Positions 17,351-27,175 of a DNA stretch of 64,000 nucleotides are shown here, piece after piece. Origin of the DNA: Aminipila luticellarii (lineage in GTDB: Bacteria; Bacillota; Clostridia; Peptostreptococcales; Anaerovoracaceae); assembly GCF_004103735.1 (NCBI RefSeq), contig NZ_CP035281.1:2232001-2296000 (forward strand). Reading direction: 5' to 3'. The notes below the pieces were generated by a model, which saw nothing but the letters and a program-made list of their open reading frames with translations, was not told the DNA's origin and did not search any database. Position numbers and translations under genes: made by a program. How positions within the stretch are numbered: the first letter of the stretch is position 1; every line of letters begins with the position of its first letter.

Positions 17351-19270
17351 TTACATTAAGCTGCATATGGCATTAGAAAATTCAATCGGATCTTCCACAG
17401 GCATTCCTTCAATCAACAGTGCCTGATTATATAAAAGCTTTGCATATTCCTTTACTTTATCCTTATCGTTTTCAAATGCGGATTTAAGAGCTTCAAATAC
17501 CTTATGGTTCGCATTGATTTCCAGGACCTTTTCCGCTGAAACCTTATCATTGTTTGCAGGAATAGAGTTCAGAACCTTTTCCATTTCGATGGAGATTTCG
17601 CCATTACTGGTCAAGCAGACCGGATGGCTCTTCAACCGCTGAGAAACTCTTACTTCTGAAACCTTTCCTTCCAACGCTTCTTTCATGGCCGCAAAGAGAT
17701 CTTTATTTTCTTCAGCCTGTTTTTCCATGGCCTCTTTTTCTTCTGCTGTCTCTTCTATTCCTAAGTCATCACTTGAAACGGATTTAAACTGTTTTTCATC
17801 AACAGCACTGATGATCTTGATGGCAAACTCATCGATTTCATCCGTACAGTAAAGAATTTCATACCCCTTATCCTTAAGCATTTCAGTCTGCGGCTGTTTA
17901 TCCAGCTGCTCCCTGCTCTCGCCGCAGGCATAATAAATATATTTCTGATCTTCCTTCATTCTTGAAACATATTCAGAGAATGTAACCAATTTCTTTTCGG
18001 AAGAAGAGTAGAACATCAACAATTCTTTTACGGCATCCTTATGCATGCCAAATTCATTGTACGCACCAAATTTGAGCTGCATGCCGAAGTTTTCAAAGAA
18101 CTTCTCGTATTTTTCTCTGTCTGTATTCAACATGTCAAGCAGCTCAGATTTAATCTTCTTTTCCAGTCTCACAGCGATTGCTTTAAGCTGTCTGTCATGC
18201 TGCAGCATTTCTCTGGAGATATTCAGGGATAAGTCCTGAGAGTCCACCAGACCTTTTACAAAGCTGAAATAATCCGGCAGAAGATCTGCGCACTTGTCCA
18301 TGATCAAAACACCGCTGGAATAAAGCTGCAGACCTTTTTCATACTCTTTCGTATAGTAGTTATACGGCGTTCTGGCCGGAACATATAACAGGGCATTATA
18401 GGTGGATACCCCCTCTACATTGGTATGAATGACTCTGGCCGGATCTTCAAAATCGAAGAATTTTTCCTTGTAGAACTGATTGTATTCTTCCGCCGTAATA
18501 GCTCCCTTGCTCTTTTTCCAGATCGGAACCATACTGTTCAGTGTTTCATCTTCTCTATATGTCTCGTATTCAGGTGTATAGTCCTTATCTGCTTTCTGTT
18601 CTTCTGTTGCCTCTTTCATTTTATGCTTTTCCACATTCATTTTAATTGGGTAACGAATGTAGTCTGAATATTTTTTAATCAGCTCTTTAATTCTGTGTTC
18701 GTGGAGATATTCTCCGTACTTTTCATCTTCCGTATCTTCTTTAATGTACAAAATAATCTGAGTCCCTACATCCTCTTTATCGCACTCTGTAACGCTGTAG
18801 CCGTCTGCTCCCGTAGATTCCCACATATATGCCTGATCCTGCCCGTATCGTTTACTTAGGACCTCTATTTTGGAAGCTACCATAAATGCAGAATAGAAGC
18901 CGACACCGAACTGTCCGATAATATCAATGTCTTCCTTGTTTTCCATTTTATCTGCATTTTCCTGCTTGAATTGAAGAGACCCGCTCTGAGCAATGGTGCC
19001 TAGGTTATTTTCAAGCTCTTCCTTGGACATACCGATACCATTATCCGTTATCGTCAAAGTCCTAGCTTCACTGTCCGCAGTCAGCCTGATGTAAAAATCC
19101 TCTCTGGAAATGCCGGTGTTTTCAGACAAGGTCAAATAATACAGCTTGTCGATGGCATCACTTGCATTTGAAATAATTTCTCTCAGGAAAATCTCTTTAT
19201 GGGTGTAAATAGAGTTAATCATTAAGTCCAGCAATCTTTTGGACTCCGCTTTGAATTGCTTCTTTGCCAT
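17351..19270 (-). CDS. htpG: Hsp90-family chaperone HtpG
   Basis: 639 residues, full length. The N-terminal GHKL ATPase carries [13 protein letters not shown] (Asn and Asp for Mg-ATP), TDNGIGMS, and [13 protein letters not shown]. The middle domain has the catalytic-loop segment NISREMLQ, and the dimerisation domain ends [12 protein letters not shown]. HtpG folds client proteins in the cytoplasm. The gene is alone and has a CIRCE inverted repeat 69 nt upstream, so HrcA repression is expected. Confidence 0.95.
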   Translation of the reverse strand: MAKKQFKAESKRLLDLMINSIYTHKEIFLREIISNASDAIDKLYYLTLSENTGISREDFYIRLTADSEARTLTITDNGIGMSKEELENNLGTIAQSGSLQFKQENADKMENKEDIDIIGQFGVGFYSAFMVASKIEVLSKRYGQDQAYMWESTGADGYSVTECDKEDVGTQIILYIKEDTEDEKYGEYLHEHRIKELIKKYSDYIRYPIKMNVEKHKMKEATEEQKADKDYTPEYETYREDETLNSMVPIWKKSKGAITAEEYNQFYKEKFFDFEDPARVIHTNVEGVSTYNALLYVPARTPYNYYTKEYEKGLQLYSSGVLIMDKCADLLPDYFSFVKGLVDSQDLSLNISREMLQHDRQLKAIAVRLEKKIKSELLDMLNTDREKYEKFFENFGMQLKFGAYNEFGMHKDAVKELLMFYSSSEKKLVTFSEYVSRMKEDQKYIYYACGESREQLDKQPQTEMLKDKGYEILYCTDEIDEFAIKIISAVDEKQFKSVSSDDLGIEETAEEKEAMEKQAEENKDLFAAMKEALEGKVSEVRVSQRLKSHPVCLTSNGEISIEMEKVLNSIPANNDKVSAEKVLEINANHKVFEALKSAFENDKDKVKEYAKLLYNQALLIEGMPVEDPIEFSNAICSLM

Positions 19271-19338
19271 GGTATATTCCCTCTTTCTCTGTAATGTAAT
19301 AGTATATGATTCGTATATAAAATACCCCGTTTATCGTT

Positions 19339-19365
19339 CTGGCACTCACTAAATAAGAGTGCTAA
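19339..19365 (-). promoter_or_regulatory. CIRCE operator (HrcA-binding site)
   Basis: On the minus strand TTAGCACTC - 9 bp - GAGTGCCAG, against the consensus TTAGCACTC-N9-GAGTGCTAA; one half is perfect and the other differs at the last positions. It lies 69 nt upstream of htpG. Confidence 0.85.
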
Positions 19366-19591
19366 CAAATATAATATACATCGACATCCAGCAAAAATCA
19401 AGTCAAAAAACAAAAAAAAATAGAAACAAAGCTTGTATTTTTCCTTCTCTTTTTTTATCAACATTTTCTAATAGATAAAAGTAGCGCAGCAGTTTTGAAG
19501 CTACTACGCTAACAAGCCTAATTTTTTAAAGATGTCTGAAAAAAACGAATTCTTACTGCTACGAGCTGCCTGTTGATCCGCCCATACTCGT

Positions 19592-21001
19592 TTAGGACAT
19601 GGCAAAACCAAATATTATATATCCAACAAAGGATATGCCTGTAACAATTCCTATATACGGAAGCTGTGCAACTGCATAATCTACATTATTAATCCGGCAG
19701 GCTGAAGCTGATAGCAGCGTTACATCTGAATAGAAGCAAGCCTGCGCACCAAAGCATGCAGCTGAAATAATCGCTCCCAGTGTAAGGGGTATACTTGCGC
19801 CGCTTGAAGCCGCCAGCGGCAGAATGATTGGAGTACATACGGCAGGGATGCTCCAGATATTGCCTGTTGCGAAACATACAATGCCTATGAGTATGAATGC
19901 GATTGCCGGAAGCCACGCTGCGCTCATATACGGACCTGCAACGTCGATCAGGTAGTCAGGTAATCCGATAAGGTTGATGGATTCTCTATAAAATAATGAT
20001 GTAACAAGTACAACTGCTATGAAAAGCATATCTTCAAGCCCCTTGTAGCAAGCGTCACAGAATTTTCCGAGACTCATCATCCTGGTCGGAACGAACAGAA
20101 GAAAGCAAGAGAAGATACCACAGCTTACACCATAAAGGATATCCCCCAGCCATACGGTTACAATTATAACTACTGCCATTGGTACGATGAATGCCCACAG
20201 ATGTGGTGTTATTTCTTTTTCTTCCTTGGCATTATCCGTGATAGCGCCCATTACCTCACCCAGCTCATCACTTTGGTTCTGCATGTTGCTTGATGGCGGC
20301 CAAAGCTGTCCGGTTTCTGCGACCCTCTGATAGGCCTTCTTAATACCGCCCATCTTAGGAACGATTCCCAAAATGACCAGAAGTACGAAAATTACACAGA
20401 TAAACGGATAAAAAAAGTATGGCATAATATGGTAGTAAATGCTCATTGCACTGCCGCCGACTACTGCCGCTTCCGGCTGTTGTTCAAAGATTCCGGAGAA
20501 GAACACCACCCATGCGGAAATTGGTATGATCAGACAAACCGGAGCCGACGTGGTATTGATGATGTAGCAAAGCATTTCTCTTGGGGTCTTGTATTCATCT
20601 GAAAGGGTAAGTACACAGTTTGCCGTAACCAGGATGCTGAGGTAGTCGTCGATAAAAATTATAACTCCGCATAACCAAGTCATTAACAACACTTGTTTCT
20701 CTGACTTGATATACTTTCTGGCTAAGTCTCCTATTGCCACAGCTCCCTTTGACTGTCTGAGCAGCTGTACGAAGCATCCGAACAGCAGACAAATAATAAC
20801 GATATAGTTATTGTCTGCATCACATGATGCGGAAAGTAATGCATCCATCATGGGCATGAAGAACGCTGCCTTGTAGTAAAATATGTATCCGAGTATACCA
20901 GATAACATGATACTCAGGATACACTTCTTAGTTATTAGCGCGAATACTAAGAAACCCAGCGCTGGAATTAAGGTGATGATTCCTAAATTAGTCCCGTCCA
21001 T
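19592..21001 (-). CDS. NhaC-family Na+/H+ antiporter-like transporter
   Basis: 469 residues with about eleven hydrophobic segments. IDDYLSILVTANCV (near 120) and TTSAPVCLIIPISAW (near 152) are typical of NhaC-type carriers, some of which exchange organic substrates. It is the third gene of the glycyl-radical operon, 38 nt after the activase, so it most likely imports the substrate or exports a product of that enzyme. A weak inverted repeat (AGTAGC/GCTACT near 19480-19500) may end the operon. Confidence 0.8.
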   Translation of the reverse strand: MDGTNLGIITLIPALGFLVFALITKKCILSIMLSGILGYIFYYKAAFFMPMMDALLSASCDADNNYIVIICLLFGCFVQLLRQSKGAVAIGDLARKYIKSEKQVLLMTWLCGVIIFIDDYLSILVTANCVLTLSDEYKTPREMLCYIINTTSAPVCLIIPISAWVVFFSGIFEQQPEAAVVGGSAMSIYYHIMPYFFYPFICVIFVLLVILGIVPKMGGIKKAYQRVAETGQLWPPSSNMQNQSDELGEVMGAITDNAKEEKEITPHLWAFIVPMAVVIIVTVWLGDILYGVSCGIFSCFLLFVPTRMMSLGKFCDACYKGLEDMLFIAVVLVTSLFYRESINLIGLPDYLIDVAGPYMSAAWLPAIAFILIGIVCFATGNIWSIPAVCTPIILPLAASSGASIPLTLGAIISAACFGAQACFYSDVTLLSASACRINNVDYAVAQLPYIGIVTGISFVGYIIFGFAMS

Positions 21002-21039
21002 AGCGTTTCCTTTCTCTTAAATCAATAATAAATAATTTT

Positions 21040-21975
21040 TCATACTCTACCCAAAATTTCCACCTTTAAATTTATTTCATTTTTAAAATAAGTTCCTATT
21101 TCTGTCAGACGCTCTTCTGCCGGCTGTTGAAAGTCCTCCTGTGTGCCGCCCACGTTTCTTTTCTTGCTGATGCCAAGGCTGTGGTAGGGGAGCAGATTTA
21201 CCCGTTTCACGCCGATTTCTCTGTAAAGTTCGCCTGTGCGTTTGATTATATCGCCGCTGTCATTCACTCCTCTGATGAGAGGCATTCTCATGATCAGCTT
21301 ATCCGCCGTTCTTGCATCTGCTGCGAGCATTCTCAGGTTGTCAAGGATCAGCTGATTGCTGACTCCCGTGTACTGTCTGTGAACTTCATCATCAATGGAC
21401 TTCATATCATAAAGAATGTCTGTGACGTTCTCCTTGAGAGCCATTTTCATGAGAGCCTGTGAATCCCCAAAACCACATGTATCCAGACACATGTTGATTC
21501 CTCGTTTACCCGCTTCATCGATGAGCCTGCATACAAAGTCTGCGTGCATGAGGATTTCTCCTCCGCTGACTGTAATACCGCCCCCTGTGTTTTCATAAAA
21601 GCCTTTATCCTGCTCGGCTACGCGGAGTATTTCATCTATGCTCATTCGCTTGGCTACAGGTCTTAAGGCCTGTGCATAGCACTCGTCCGTACACTGGAGG
21701 CACACGTCACATTTCGCTCTGTCAATGACAACTCCCTCTTCCGGATTTATTGTCACTGCACCTTTAGGGCATATCTTGACGCAGCATCCGCATCCGATGC
21801 AGTTGTTCGGCGACTTGATAAGCTGCTGCTGCGGGTCGATCAATTCAGGATTGTGACACCACTTACAGCTAAGGGGGCAGCCCTTTAAAAATACCGTTGT
21901 CCGGATACCGGGTCCGTCTTCTACGGAAAACTTCTGAAGGCTGCCCACAAGAACACTTTCAGGTGCATTACTCAT
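21040..21975 (-). CDS. Glycyl-radical enzyme activating protein (radical SAM)
   Basis: 311 residues. The radical-SAM cluster motif is CPLSCKWC near residue 31-38 (CxxxCxxC), preceded by VEDGPGIRTTVFLKG, the signature of PFL-activase-like enzymes. Two ferredoxin-type motifs follow: CIGCGCCVKICPKGA and CDVCLQCTDEC, so two auxiliary 4Fe-4S clusters are expected, as in activases of the dehydratase, lyase and decarboxylase branches. It creates the glycyl radical on the enzyme encoded 20 nt upstream using S-adenosylmethionine. Confidence 0.93.
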   Translation of the reverse strand: MSNAPESVLVGSLQKFSVEDGPGIRTTVFLKGCPLSCKWCHNPELIDPQQQLIKSPNNCIGCGCCVKICPKGAVTINPEEGVVIDRAKCDVCLQCTDECYAQALRPVAKRMSIDEILRVAEQDKGFYENTGGGITVSGGEILMHADFVCRLIDEAGKRGINMCLDTCGFGDSQALMKMALKENVTDILYDMKSIDDEVHRQYTGVSNQLILDNLRMLAADARTADKLIMRMPLIRGVNDSGDIIKRTGELYREIGVKRVNLLPYHSLGISKKRNVGGTQEDFQQPAEERLTEIGTYFKNEINLKVEILGRV

Positions 21976-21995
21976 TAAAACGCCCCCCCATCTTA

Positions 21996-24374
21996 CTAAT
22001 TCTGTGATAAGTGTGCCGTTCTGTAGATAATGGTATCCTGCGCACTCTTATCCAGTTCCGTAAAGTATGCCATGTAACCTGCTACACGAACCATAAGGCC
22101 CTTGTAATTTTCCGGCTTTTCCTGGGCCTTCTTAAGGGTTTCATTATCTACCACATTTATTTGTATATGTTGTCCGCCGTCTTCAAAATACGTCTTGATG
22201 ACACCCTCGATAATGTTTAGGCCGTCTTCTCCCTGAACGCCTTTCGGATCAAAACGCAGGTTGTACAGCGCACCTTCGTGTAATGCTTCGTTTACCATAC
22301 TGGCAACGGATTTAACTGTCGCTGTGGGTCCATTCATGTCTCTTCCCATCATCGGTGAGGACGCATCGCAAAATGGCTCTCCTGCCAGTCTTCCGTCAGG
22401 AAGTGCTCCCGTAACGGCCCCATGCGGAATATTCATAGTCTGGGAATCAATACCGAAAGCATAGTATCCACCTCTGGCATCGTTCCATTCCTGAACAATA
22501 TTTGCAATATAGTCCATCATCTCCTTATAGATGCTGTCCACGTGCTCTAAATTGTTTCCATATTTCTCCGGCTTGTTCAGCAGAAGCTGACGAAGCCTTT
22601 CCTGTCCTTCAAAATTGCTATCGCACGCTCTGATCAGTTCATCCATCGTCAGATCTTTATCCTGGAATACGCACTTCTCTACTGCTGCAATGGAATCTGC
22701 CAGGTTCGCCGGTCCTGTAACGTACAAGCCTGCTGTTGAATACTTTGCTCCGCCGTGCTGTACGGATTTGCCGCTTTCAACGCATCCTCTGGTTACCATC
22801 GATGCGAAAATGACAGGGTATCTGTTCATGTGAATGCTCTGCATTAGGTTGTATCCGATTCGGATCATATCATAATGATGGATGATCTGTTTCTTGAGAG
22901 CATCCTTAAACTCTTCTATATTCTTAAATTTTCTCGGATCTCCGGTTTCAATTCCTATAAGCTTGCCTGTAGCGGGGTCAACACCGTTATGCAGAACAAA
23001 TTCAAGCATCTTGCCCATGTTCACATATCCGGCATCCGGTGAACCGTCTGTTCCTCCGCCTCCGGGCCCCGGCTGAATACAGCCGACGATGGTCCAGTCC
23101 CTTGCTTCTTCCAGGTTGCTTCCTCGGCCTTTGCCAAGGCACATCTTTATCGCCGGGCCGTCATTAAAGAATCCCGGATTTGCCTGCCCTTCCTGAATCA
23201 TCCGGCATCCGAACTTAATAAGTTCTTCGGGCGTTTCTTCCCAGACTCTTAATGCCATTACTGGCTGTTTTACTTGAAGCTCGCTTGCCGCTTCCAGGCA
23301 AAGATAGGATAAGTCGTTTGTTGCATCCTTGCCCTCCGAAGTCTGTCCGCCCACAACCAGAATTTGCCACATTGGATAACCTGCAAAGGCGGTAGCATAC
23401 CAGTTGTCTCTTACTTCATATACTTCACAGCTTTTGAGATAGAGGCATTCCAGCATTTCCAAGGCTTCCTCTCTTGTGATGTTCTTCTCGTCGATTACAT
23501 CCTTTTTGTAGAACTTCCACATATACTGATCAAACCTGCCGAATCCGCATGCGGTCGTACAAACTTCAATGTAAAAATAAACGTGTACGAACCATACTGC
23601 CTGAATCGCCTGCTGGAAAGTCTGCGGCGGGTTTTCAGGAACAACTCTGCAGTTTTCCGCAATAGTAAGGAGTTCCTTCTTTCTCTTCTCATCTGTGCAT
23701 TCTGAAGCCATTCTTTCGGCTTCATCTGCCATTCTGCGGGCGTAAGTGATAAGTCCTTCGCTCTGAATGATACATGCTTTCCAGAAATCTACCTTGGCCT
23801 GTTCCTCCATGGTCTGCGGAACCGTATTCTCAATGTTCCGCTGACACTCTTCCATATACCCTCGGATTCCTACTGCGAGAATGTTTTCGTGGTCGCACAC
23901 AGTTTCACCTGAAACACCATTCTCAAGACCTACACAAATGATGTCATCTTTCTCAAGTTCGCGAATGTGTGCCGGAAGCGCGGCCTGTGCCAGGTCCTCC
24001 ATGGACTTACCCTCCCAGTACTTAAGTGTTTCGAGAATAGTCTCCTTATCTTCCGGTGAAATATAATATGGATCCTTGCTTCTTGTAGAAAATTCATCAA
24101 TATCGCTGATATACCATGAACTGGATTGGAATTCCGGGTGCAGATTGGCACCTCTGTATGCATTTGTTGCTGTTCCTACGATGAGTTCATCCTCCATGAT
24201 CAGTGGTGTCATGTTTTCCATAATGTGTCTGACCACCTTGGCTCTGAAAATAGGAACTGCATCACCAGCAAATTTCTGATAGGCTTCCGTTGCCAGAACC
24301 AGTCTCTCTGCCGTAATGGTTGGAATAGTTTCGAAATACTTTTCCTTCATTCTCTTCACTCTCGGTGTTAACAT
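21996..24374 (-). CDS. Glycyl-radical enzyme (PFL-like superfamily), substrate unknown
   Basis: About 792 residues from the ATG at 24374, which has GGAGG upstream; a TTG 21 nt earlier only extends the tail. The C-terminal radical loop is VRVAGYMAYFTEL, with the radical Gly about 28 residues before the end. The active-site loop reads VGCIQPGPGGGG near residue 430: the thiyl Cys is present, but the residue two on is Gln. Diol, choline, hydroxyproline and sulfonate eliminases and arylacetate decarboxylases usually have Glu there, and PFL has Cys-Cys. It is therefore not pyruvate formate-lyase and may catalyse a C-C, C-N or other cleavage. First gene of an operon with its activase and an antiporter; a divergent AraC regulator lies upstream. 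Confidence 0.9.
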   Translation of the reverse strand: MLTPRVKRMKEKYFETIPTITAERLVLATEAYQKFAGDAVPIFRAKVVRHIMENMTPLIMEDELIVGTATNAYRGANLHPEFQSSSWYISDIDEFSTRSKDPYYISPEDKETILETLKYWEGKSMEDLAQAALPAHIRELEKDDIICVGLENGVSGETVCDHENILAVGIRGYMEECQRNIENTVPQTMEEQAKVDFWKACIIQSEGLITYARRMADEAERMASECTDEKRKKELLTIAENCRVVPENPPQTFQQAIQAVWFVHVYFYIEVCTTACGFGRFDQYMWKFYKKDVIDEKNITREEALEMLECLYLKSCEVYEVRDNWYATAFAGYPMWQILVVGGQTSEGKDATNDLSYLCLEAASELQVKQPVMALRVWEETPEELIKFGCRMIQEGQANPGFFNDGPAIKMCLGKGRGSNLEEARDWTIVGCIQPGPGGGGTDGSPDAGYVNMGKMLEFVLHNGVDPATGKLIGIETGDPRKFKNIEEFKDALKKQIIHHYDMIRIGYNLMQSIHMNRYPVIFASMVTRGCVESGKSVQHGGAKYSTAGLYVTGPANLADSIAAVEKCVFQDKDLTMDELIRACDSNFEGQERLRQLLLNKPEKYGNNLEHVDSIYKEMMDYIANIVQEWNDARGGYYAFGIDSQTMNIPHGAVTGALPDGRLAGEPFCDASSPMMGRDMNGPTATVKSVASMVNEALHEGALYNLRFDPKGVQGEDGLNIIEGVIKTYFEDGGQHIQINVVDNETLKKAQEKPENYKGLMVRVAGYMAYFTELDKSAQDTIIYRTAHLSQN

Positions 24375-24509
24375 GTTGCCTTGTCCTCCTTCCAATTTTA
24401 ACTTGCTATCATGATACAGGATGTTAAATTAGAAGACAACAATCCACTTGCCCATTTTTTTAATTGTGTTGTTGATTGGAAAAGGGGATATAAATCCGTC
24501 TTAAACGCT

Positions 24510-24543
24510 CTAATTAGCTTGCTGTAATCACTAATTAGCTTGC
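24510..24543. promoter_or_regulatory. Direct-repeat operator candidate for the AraC regulator
   Basis: CTAATTAGCTTGC occurs at 24510-24522 and again at 24531-24543, a 21-bp period equal to two helical turns. This is the layout bound by tandem AraC-type HTH pairs. It lies in the divergent region between the glycyl-radical operon and the regulator. Confidence 0.6.
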
Positions 24544-24660
24544 CAAAAAAGCCATTAAAAAGCTTTTCCTCGTTTCCTGATCTGTTATATAATATATATA
24601 GGAGTGTGTGTTAAGACTTCGTTTTAATCAGGCCGCTTAGTTTCTAAGGAGGTGTTCGGC

Positions 24661-26526
24661 GTGTTATTTAAAAAAACAACATATCTCGATAGCTTTCCAA
24701 TCAGCATAACCATTGCAAGGGTTACAGAATATCCTTTTCATTACCATCAGGATGTTGAATTTATCTATGTTCTCAAGGGTGAAATCCGTCTGAAAAACGT
24801 ATGTCATCATTATTTGCTGAAAGAAGGGGATATTTTCACCAACAGCGGTCATGAAATCCACGGTTTGACCGCAACAGATAAAGAAAATGTTGTAGCCATC
24901 ATAGAAGTCAGTAATCGCTTTTTCACACAGTATTTTCCAACCTTAGGCAAGGCCTGTTTCATGTCCTATGTAAACAATGATAAATATCTTAAGATGGATA
25001 CGCTCCGGAAAATGCTTCTTCACATTCTTCTGGATTACTCCAGGAGAAGCTTTAATTATGAAAGCACCTGCATCGATCAGATGATCGAAGTCATAAAATA
25101 CCTAAACCAGTACTTCAACTTGTTCGCTTTCGAGGATCGGGTCGTGGTGAATTTTCAAAAAGATGATTCCGTGGCCGTCGATCGGATCAGCCGAATCATA
25201 AATTATGTATACGAACATCACGCAAGCAAAATCACGCTGGAGGATCTTGCAGAAAGAGAGCACCTAAGTACCTTTTATATATCCCATCTTATCCGGGATT
25301 ATATGGGCATAAACTTTCAGGAATTTCTCTGTTTTGCCAGAGTTGAAATGTCGGAAATACGCCTGTTGGAAACAGATCGCAAAATTAGCGAGATAGCAAA
25401 GGATGTAGGTTTTTCAACCACTTCCTACTATGAAAAATTCTTCACCAAGTGGTTTGGCCATACGCCGCTGGAATACCGTCAGCTTTATACGTCACACATT
25501 CTAAGCCCCGCAAGGCCTGTACGGCTCAAAACGCTTTCTGACAATCAGGCTGTCAGTCTCATTAGACGATGTATGTCTGCTGTAAGAGATCAGGAAAAAA
25601 GCTCCTCTGTTATAAACCGCCTTCATCTCACGGTTGACGTAAACCCTGAGCAGACGCCTATTATGAATATCCATCACGTCCTTGAAGTAGTTATAACCCA
25701 TGAAGATTACCGCATAATGGGTGAACGGCTTTTTAATATGCTCTATGACCTCAACCCTTCCAGGGTTCTCGTCGCTTTCCGGCCGGAAGACAGCGAAGCA
25801 ACCACAGCGCTGATTGCCAACCGTCTCAGTTTCATTGGATATGAGGTATCTACCGTATGCGACACCAGCTTATGCTGCACTTCTTCGGCAGGGTATGACT
25901 CCATAGCCGCAGCTGTCAATATATTTCAATCCTGCTTCACTTTAGAGAAAGCCCTCCTGCATTGCAGATTACGAGATCAAGGGGAACCTTCCAGAATGCT
26001 AAAAGGAACCCCTTCTTGCATCACGTCCTGCCTCATTCCTAAGCCTTCTTTTTACGCATACCGGCTGCTTCGAAATATAAAAGGAAAGCTTCTTTACTGG
26101 GGAAAATATTATTACGTGATAAAAAATGACTGGTCTGAAAGAGATTCGTATACTCTGGTGGTCATAAATTATAATGACGGCATACAGCATCTTTCCATGC
26201 GCAATGCCAGCGTCTACGAAGCAAAGGACATCATCAGTTCCTTTAAGGATGAGCTCAATGTAGATTTCAGTGTTCCGGTTGAGTCCGGTCAATATGTTAT
26301 CGCAAAATACGCATTATCAAATTCCAATTCCATTTTCGCACATATGTCGCATCTGGGATTTTCTGAAACGGTTCCTCTGCCAGAAGCCTGGGTCCATATG
26401 CTGAATACAGAACCCCCTTCACAAGTGAGCGTGGAGAATGTTGATGATAAGCTTAATATAAGCTCTGCTATAAATGGGGCAGGAATTCATATTATTGTAG
26501 TTAAGAAAGTTGGCCGCACCGATTAG
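24661..26526 (+). CDS. AraC-family transcriptional regulator with cupin and GH39-like regions
   Basis: About 621 residues from the GTG at 24661, placed 6 nt after AAGGAGGTG. Residues 10-100 form a cupin sensor (PFHYHQDVEFIYVLKGEI). The AraC DNA-binding domain is at about 178-280, with two HTHs: LEDLAEREHLSTFYISHLI and ISEIAKDVGFSTTSYYEKFF. The C-terminal 330 residues resemble the degenerate GH39/xylosidase-like tail found in some large AraC proteins. It diverges from the glycyl-radical operon and is the obvious candidate for its substrate-responsive regulator. Confidence 0.85.
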   Translation: MLFKKTTYLDSFPISITIARVTEYPFHYHQDVEFIYVLKGEIRLKNVCHHYLLKEGDIFTNSGHEIHGLTATDKENVVAIIEVSNRFFTQYFPTLGKACFMSYVNNDKYLKMDTLRKMLLHILLDYSRRSFNYESTCIDQMIEVIKYLNQYFNLFAFEDRVVVNFQKDDSVAVDRISRIINYVYEHHASKITLEDLAEREHLSTFYISHLIRDYMGINFQEFLCFARVEMSEIRLLETDRKISEIAKDVGFSTTSYYEKFFTKWFGHTPLEYRQLYTSHILSPARPVRLKTLSDNQAVSLIRRCMSAVRDQEKSSSVINRLHLTVDVNPEQTPIMNIHHVLEVVITHEDYRIMGERLFNMLYDLNPSRVLVAFRPEDSEATTALIANRLSFIGYEVSTVCDTSLCCTSSAGYDSIAAAVNIFQSCFTLEKALLHCRLRDQGEPSRMLKGTPSCITSCLIPKPSFYAYRLLRNIKGKLLYWGKYYYVIKNDWSERDSYTLVVINYNDGIQHLSMRNASVYEAKDIISSFKDELNVDFSVPVESGQYVIAKYALSNSNSIFAHMSHLGFSETVPLPEAWVHMLNTEPPSQVSVENVDDKLNISSAINGAGIHIIVVKKVGRTD

Positions 26527-26585
26527 ATTATTCGCGGCATACAAAATGATGCCGGGCTATAAGCCCTGCATTGCCCATCAAAAGG

Positions 26586-26626
26586 AGGTTTAACATGGCT
26601 AAAAAAAGAGGTTTAACATGGCTAAA
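26586..26626 (+). repeat. Tandem duplication around the hicB-like start
   Basis: The 18-bp unit AGGTTTAACATGGCTAAA occurs at 26586-26603 and 26609-26626 (23-bp period), copying the ribosome site and start codon. Confidence 0.85.
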
Positions 26627-26773
26627 TATGTTTATCCGGCAGTATTTACAAAAGAAGACGAAGGCGGTTACTATGGAGCTGGGACTGTAATAGAGCAAAA
26701 AGAAAACCCCACAATTTCAATAATCGTGGGGTTTTCTTTTTGCTTTTTAATATGTTTAAAACTAACGTTTTGA
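26618..26773 (+). pseudogene. HicB-like antitoxin remnant
   Basis: The reading frame from ATG 26618 begins MAKYVYPAVFTKEDEGGYY, which matches the start of HicB antitoxins (K-Y-x-Y-P-A-x-F then E-x-x-G-G-Y). After 19 residues the family pattern (SFPDLPGC) is lost, and the frame runs through the terminator into the 3' end of rpsI. No hicA is present. I read it as a decayed fragment, not a working antitoxin. Confidence 0.55.
26697..26741 (-). terminator. Bidirectional terminator after rpsI
   Basis: AAAAAGAAAACCCCAC and GTGGGGTTTTCTTTTT form a perfect 16-bp stem with A and T runs at its ends, 21 nt past the rpsI stop codon. Confidence 0.92.
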
Positions 26774-27157
26774 GAACTGAGATGCTCTTCTTGCTTTCTT
26801 TAAACCATATTTCTTTCTTTCCTTCATACGAGGGTCTCTTGTTAAGAATCCGGCAGCCTTAAGTGCAGCTCTGAAAGCTTCCTTGTCAGCTACGCAAAGG
26901 GCTCTTGAGATACCGTGTCTTAAAGCACCGGCCTGACCTGTAAATCCGCCGCCAGTTACAGTAGCGATTACGTCAAACTTGCCTTCACAGCCAGCAACCT
27001 CAAAAGGTCTTCTAACTTCTCTCTTAACGATTTCCATTCCGAAATATTCTTCAAGCGGCTTCTTGTTTACGATGATTTCACCTTTTCCAGGGATTAATCG
27101 AACTCTAGCAACTGAAGATTTTCTTCTGCCTGTTCCTTGATACTGAATCTTTGCCAT
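26762..27157 (-). CDS. rpsI: 30S ribosomal protein S9
   Basis: 131 residues, standard length. Starts [19 protein letters not shown] and ends [12 protein letters not shown], the basic tail that reaches the P-site t[22 protein letters not shown] is the conserved core. It follows rplM by 18 nt, the universal rplM-rpsI pair, and is closed by a perfect terminator. Confidence 0.98.
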   Translation of the reverse strand: MAKIQYQGTGRRKSSVARVRLIPGKGEIIVNKKPLEEYFGMEIVKREVRRPFEVAGCEGKFDVIATVTGGGFTGQAGALRHGISRALCVADKEAFRAALKAAGFLTRDPRMKERKKYGLKKARRASQFSKR

Positions 27158-27175
27158 TGTCTATTCCTCCCCTTC

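Noticed and set aside
21996-24374. Annotation of the glycyl-radical enzyme as pyruvate formate-lyase
   Set aside because: The Cys-Cys pair of PFL is missing (GCIQP instead), and the activase has two additional ferredoxin clusters that PFL-activase lacks.
24652-24660. Upstream GTG start for the AraC regulator
   Set aside because: It lies within the AAGGAGGTG ribosome site, which serves the GTG at 24661.
26595-26690. 31-residue ORF from the first copy of the tandem duplication (ATG 26595)
   Set aside because: It is the duplicated start reading out of frame into the hicB remnant; no conserved pattern.
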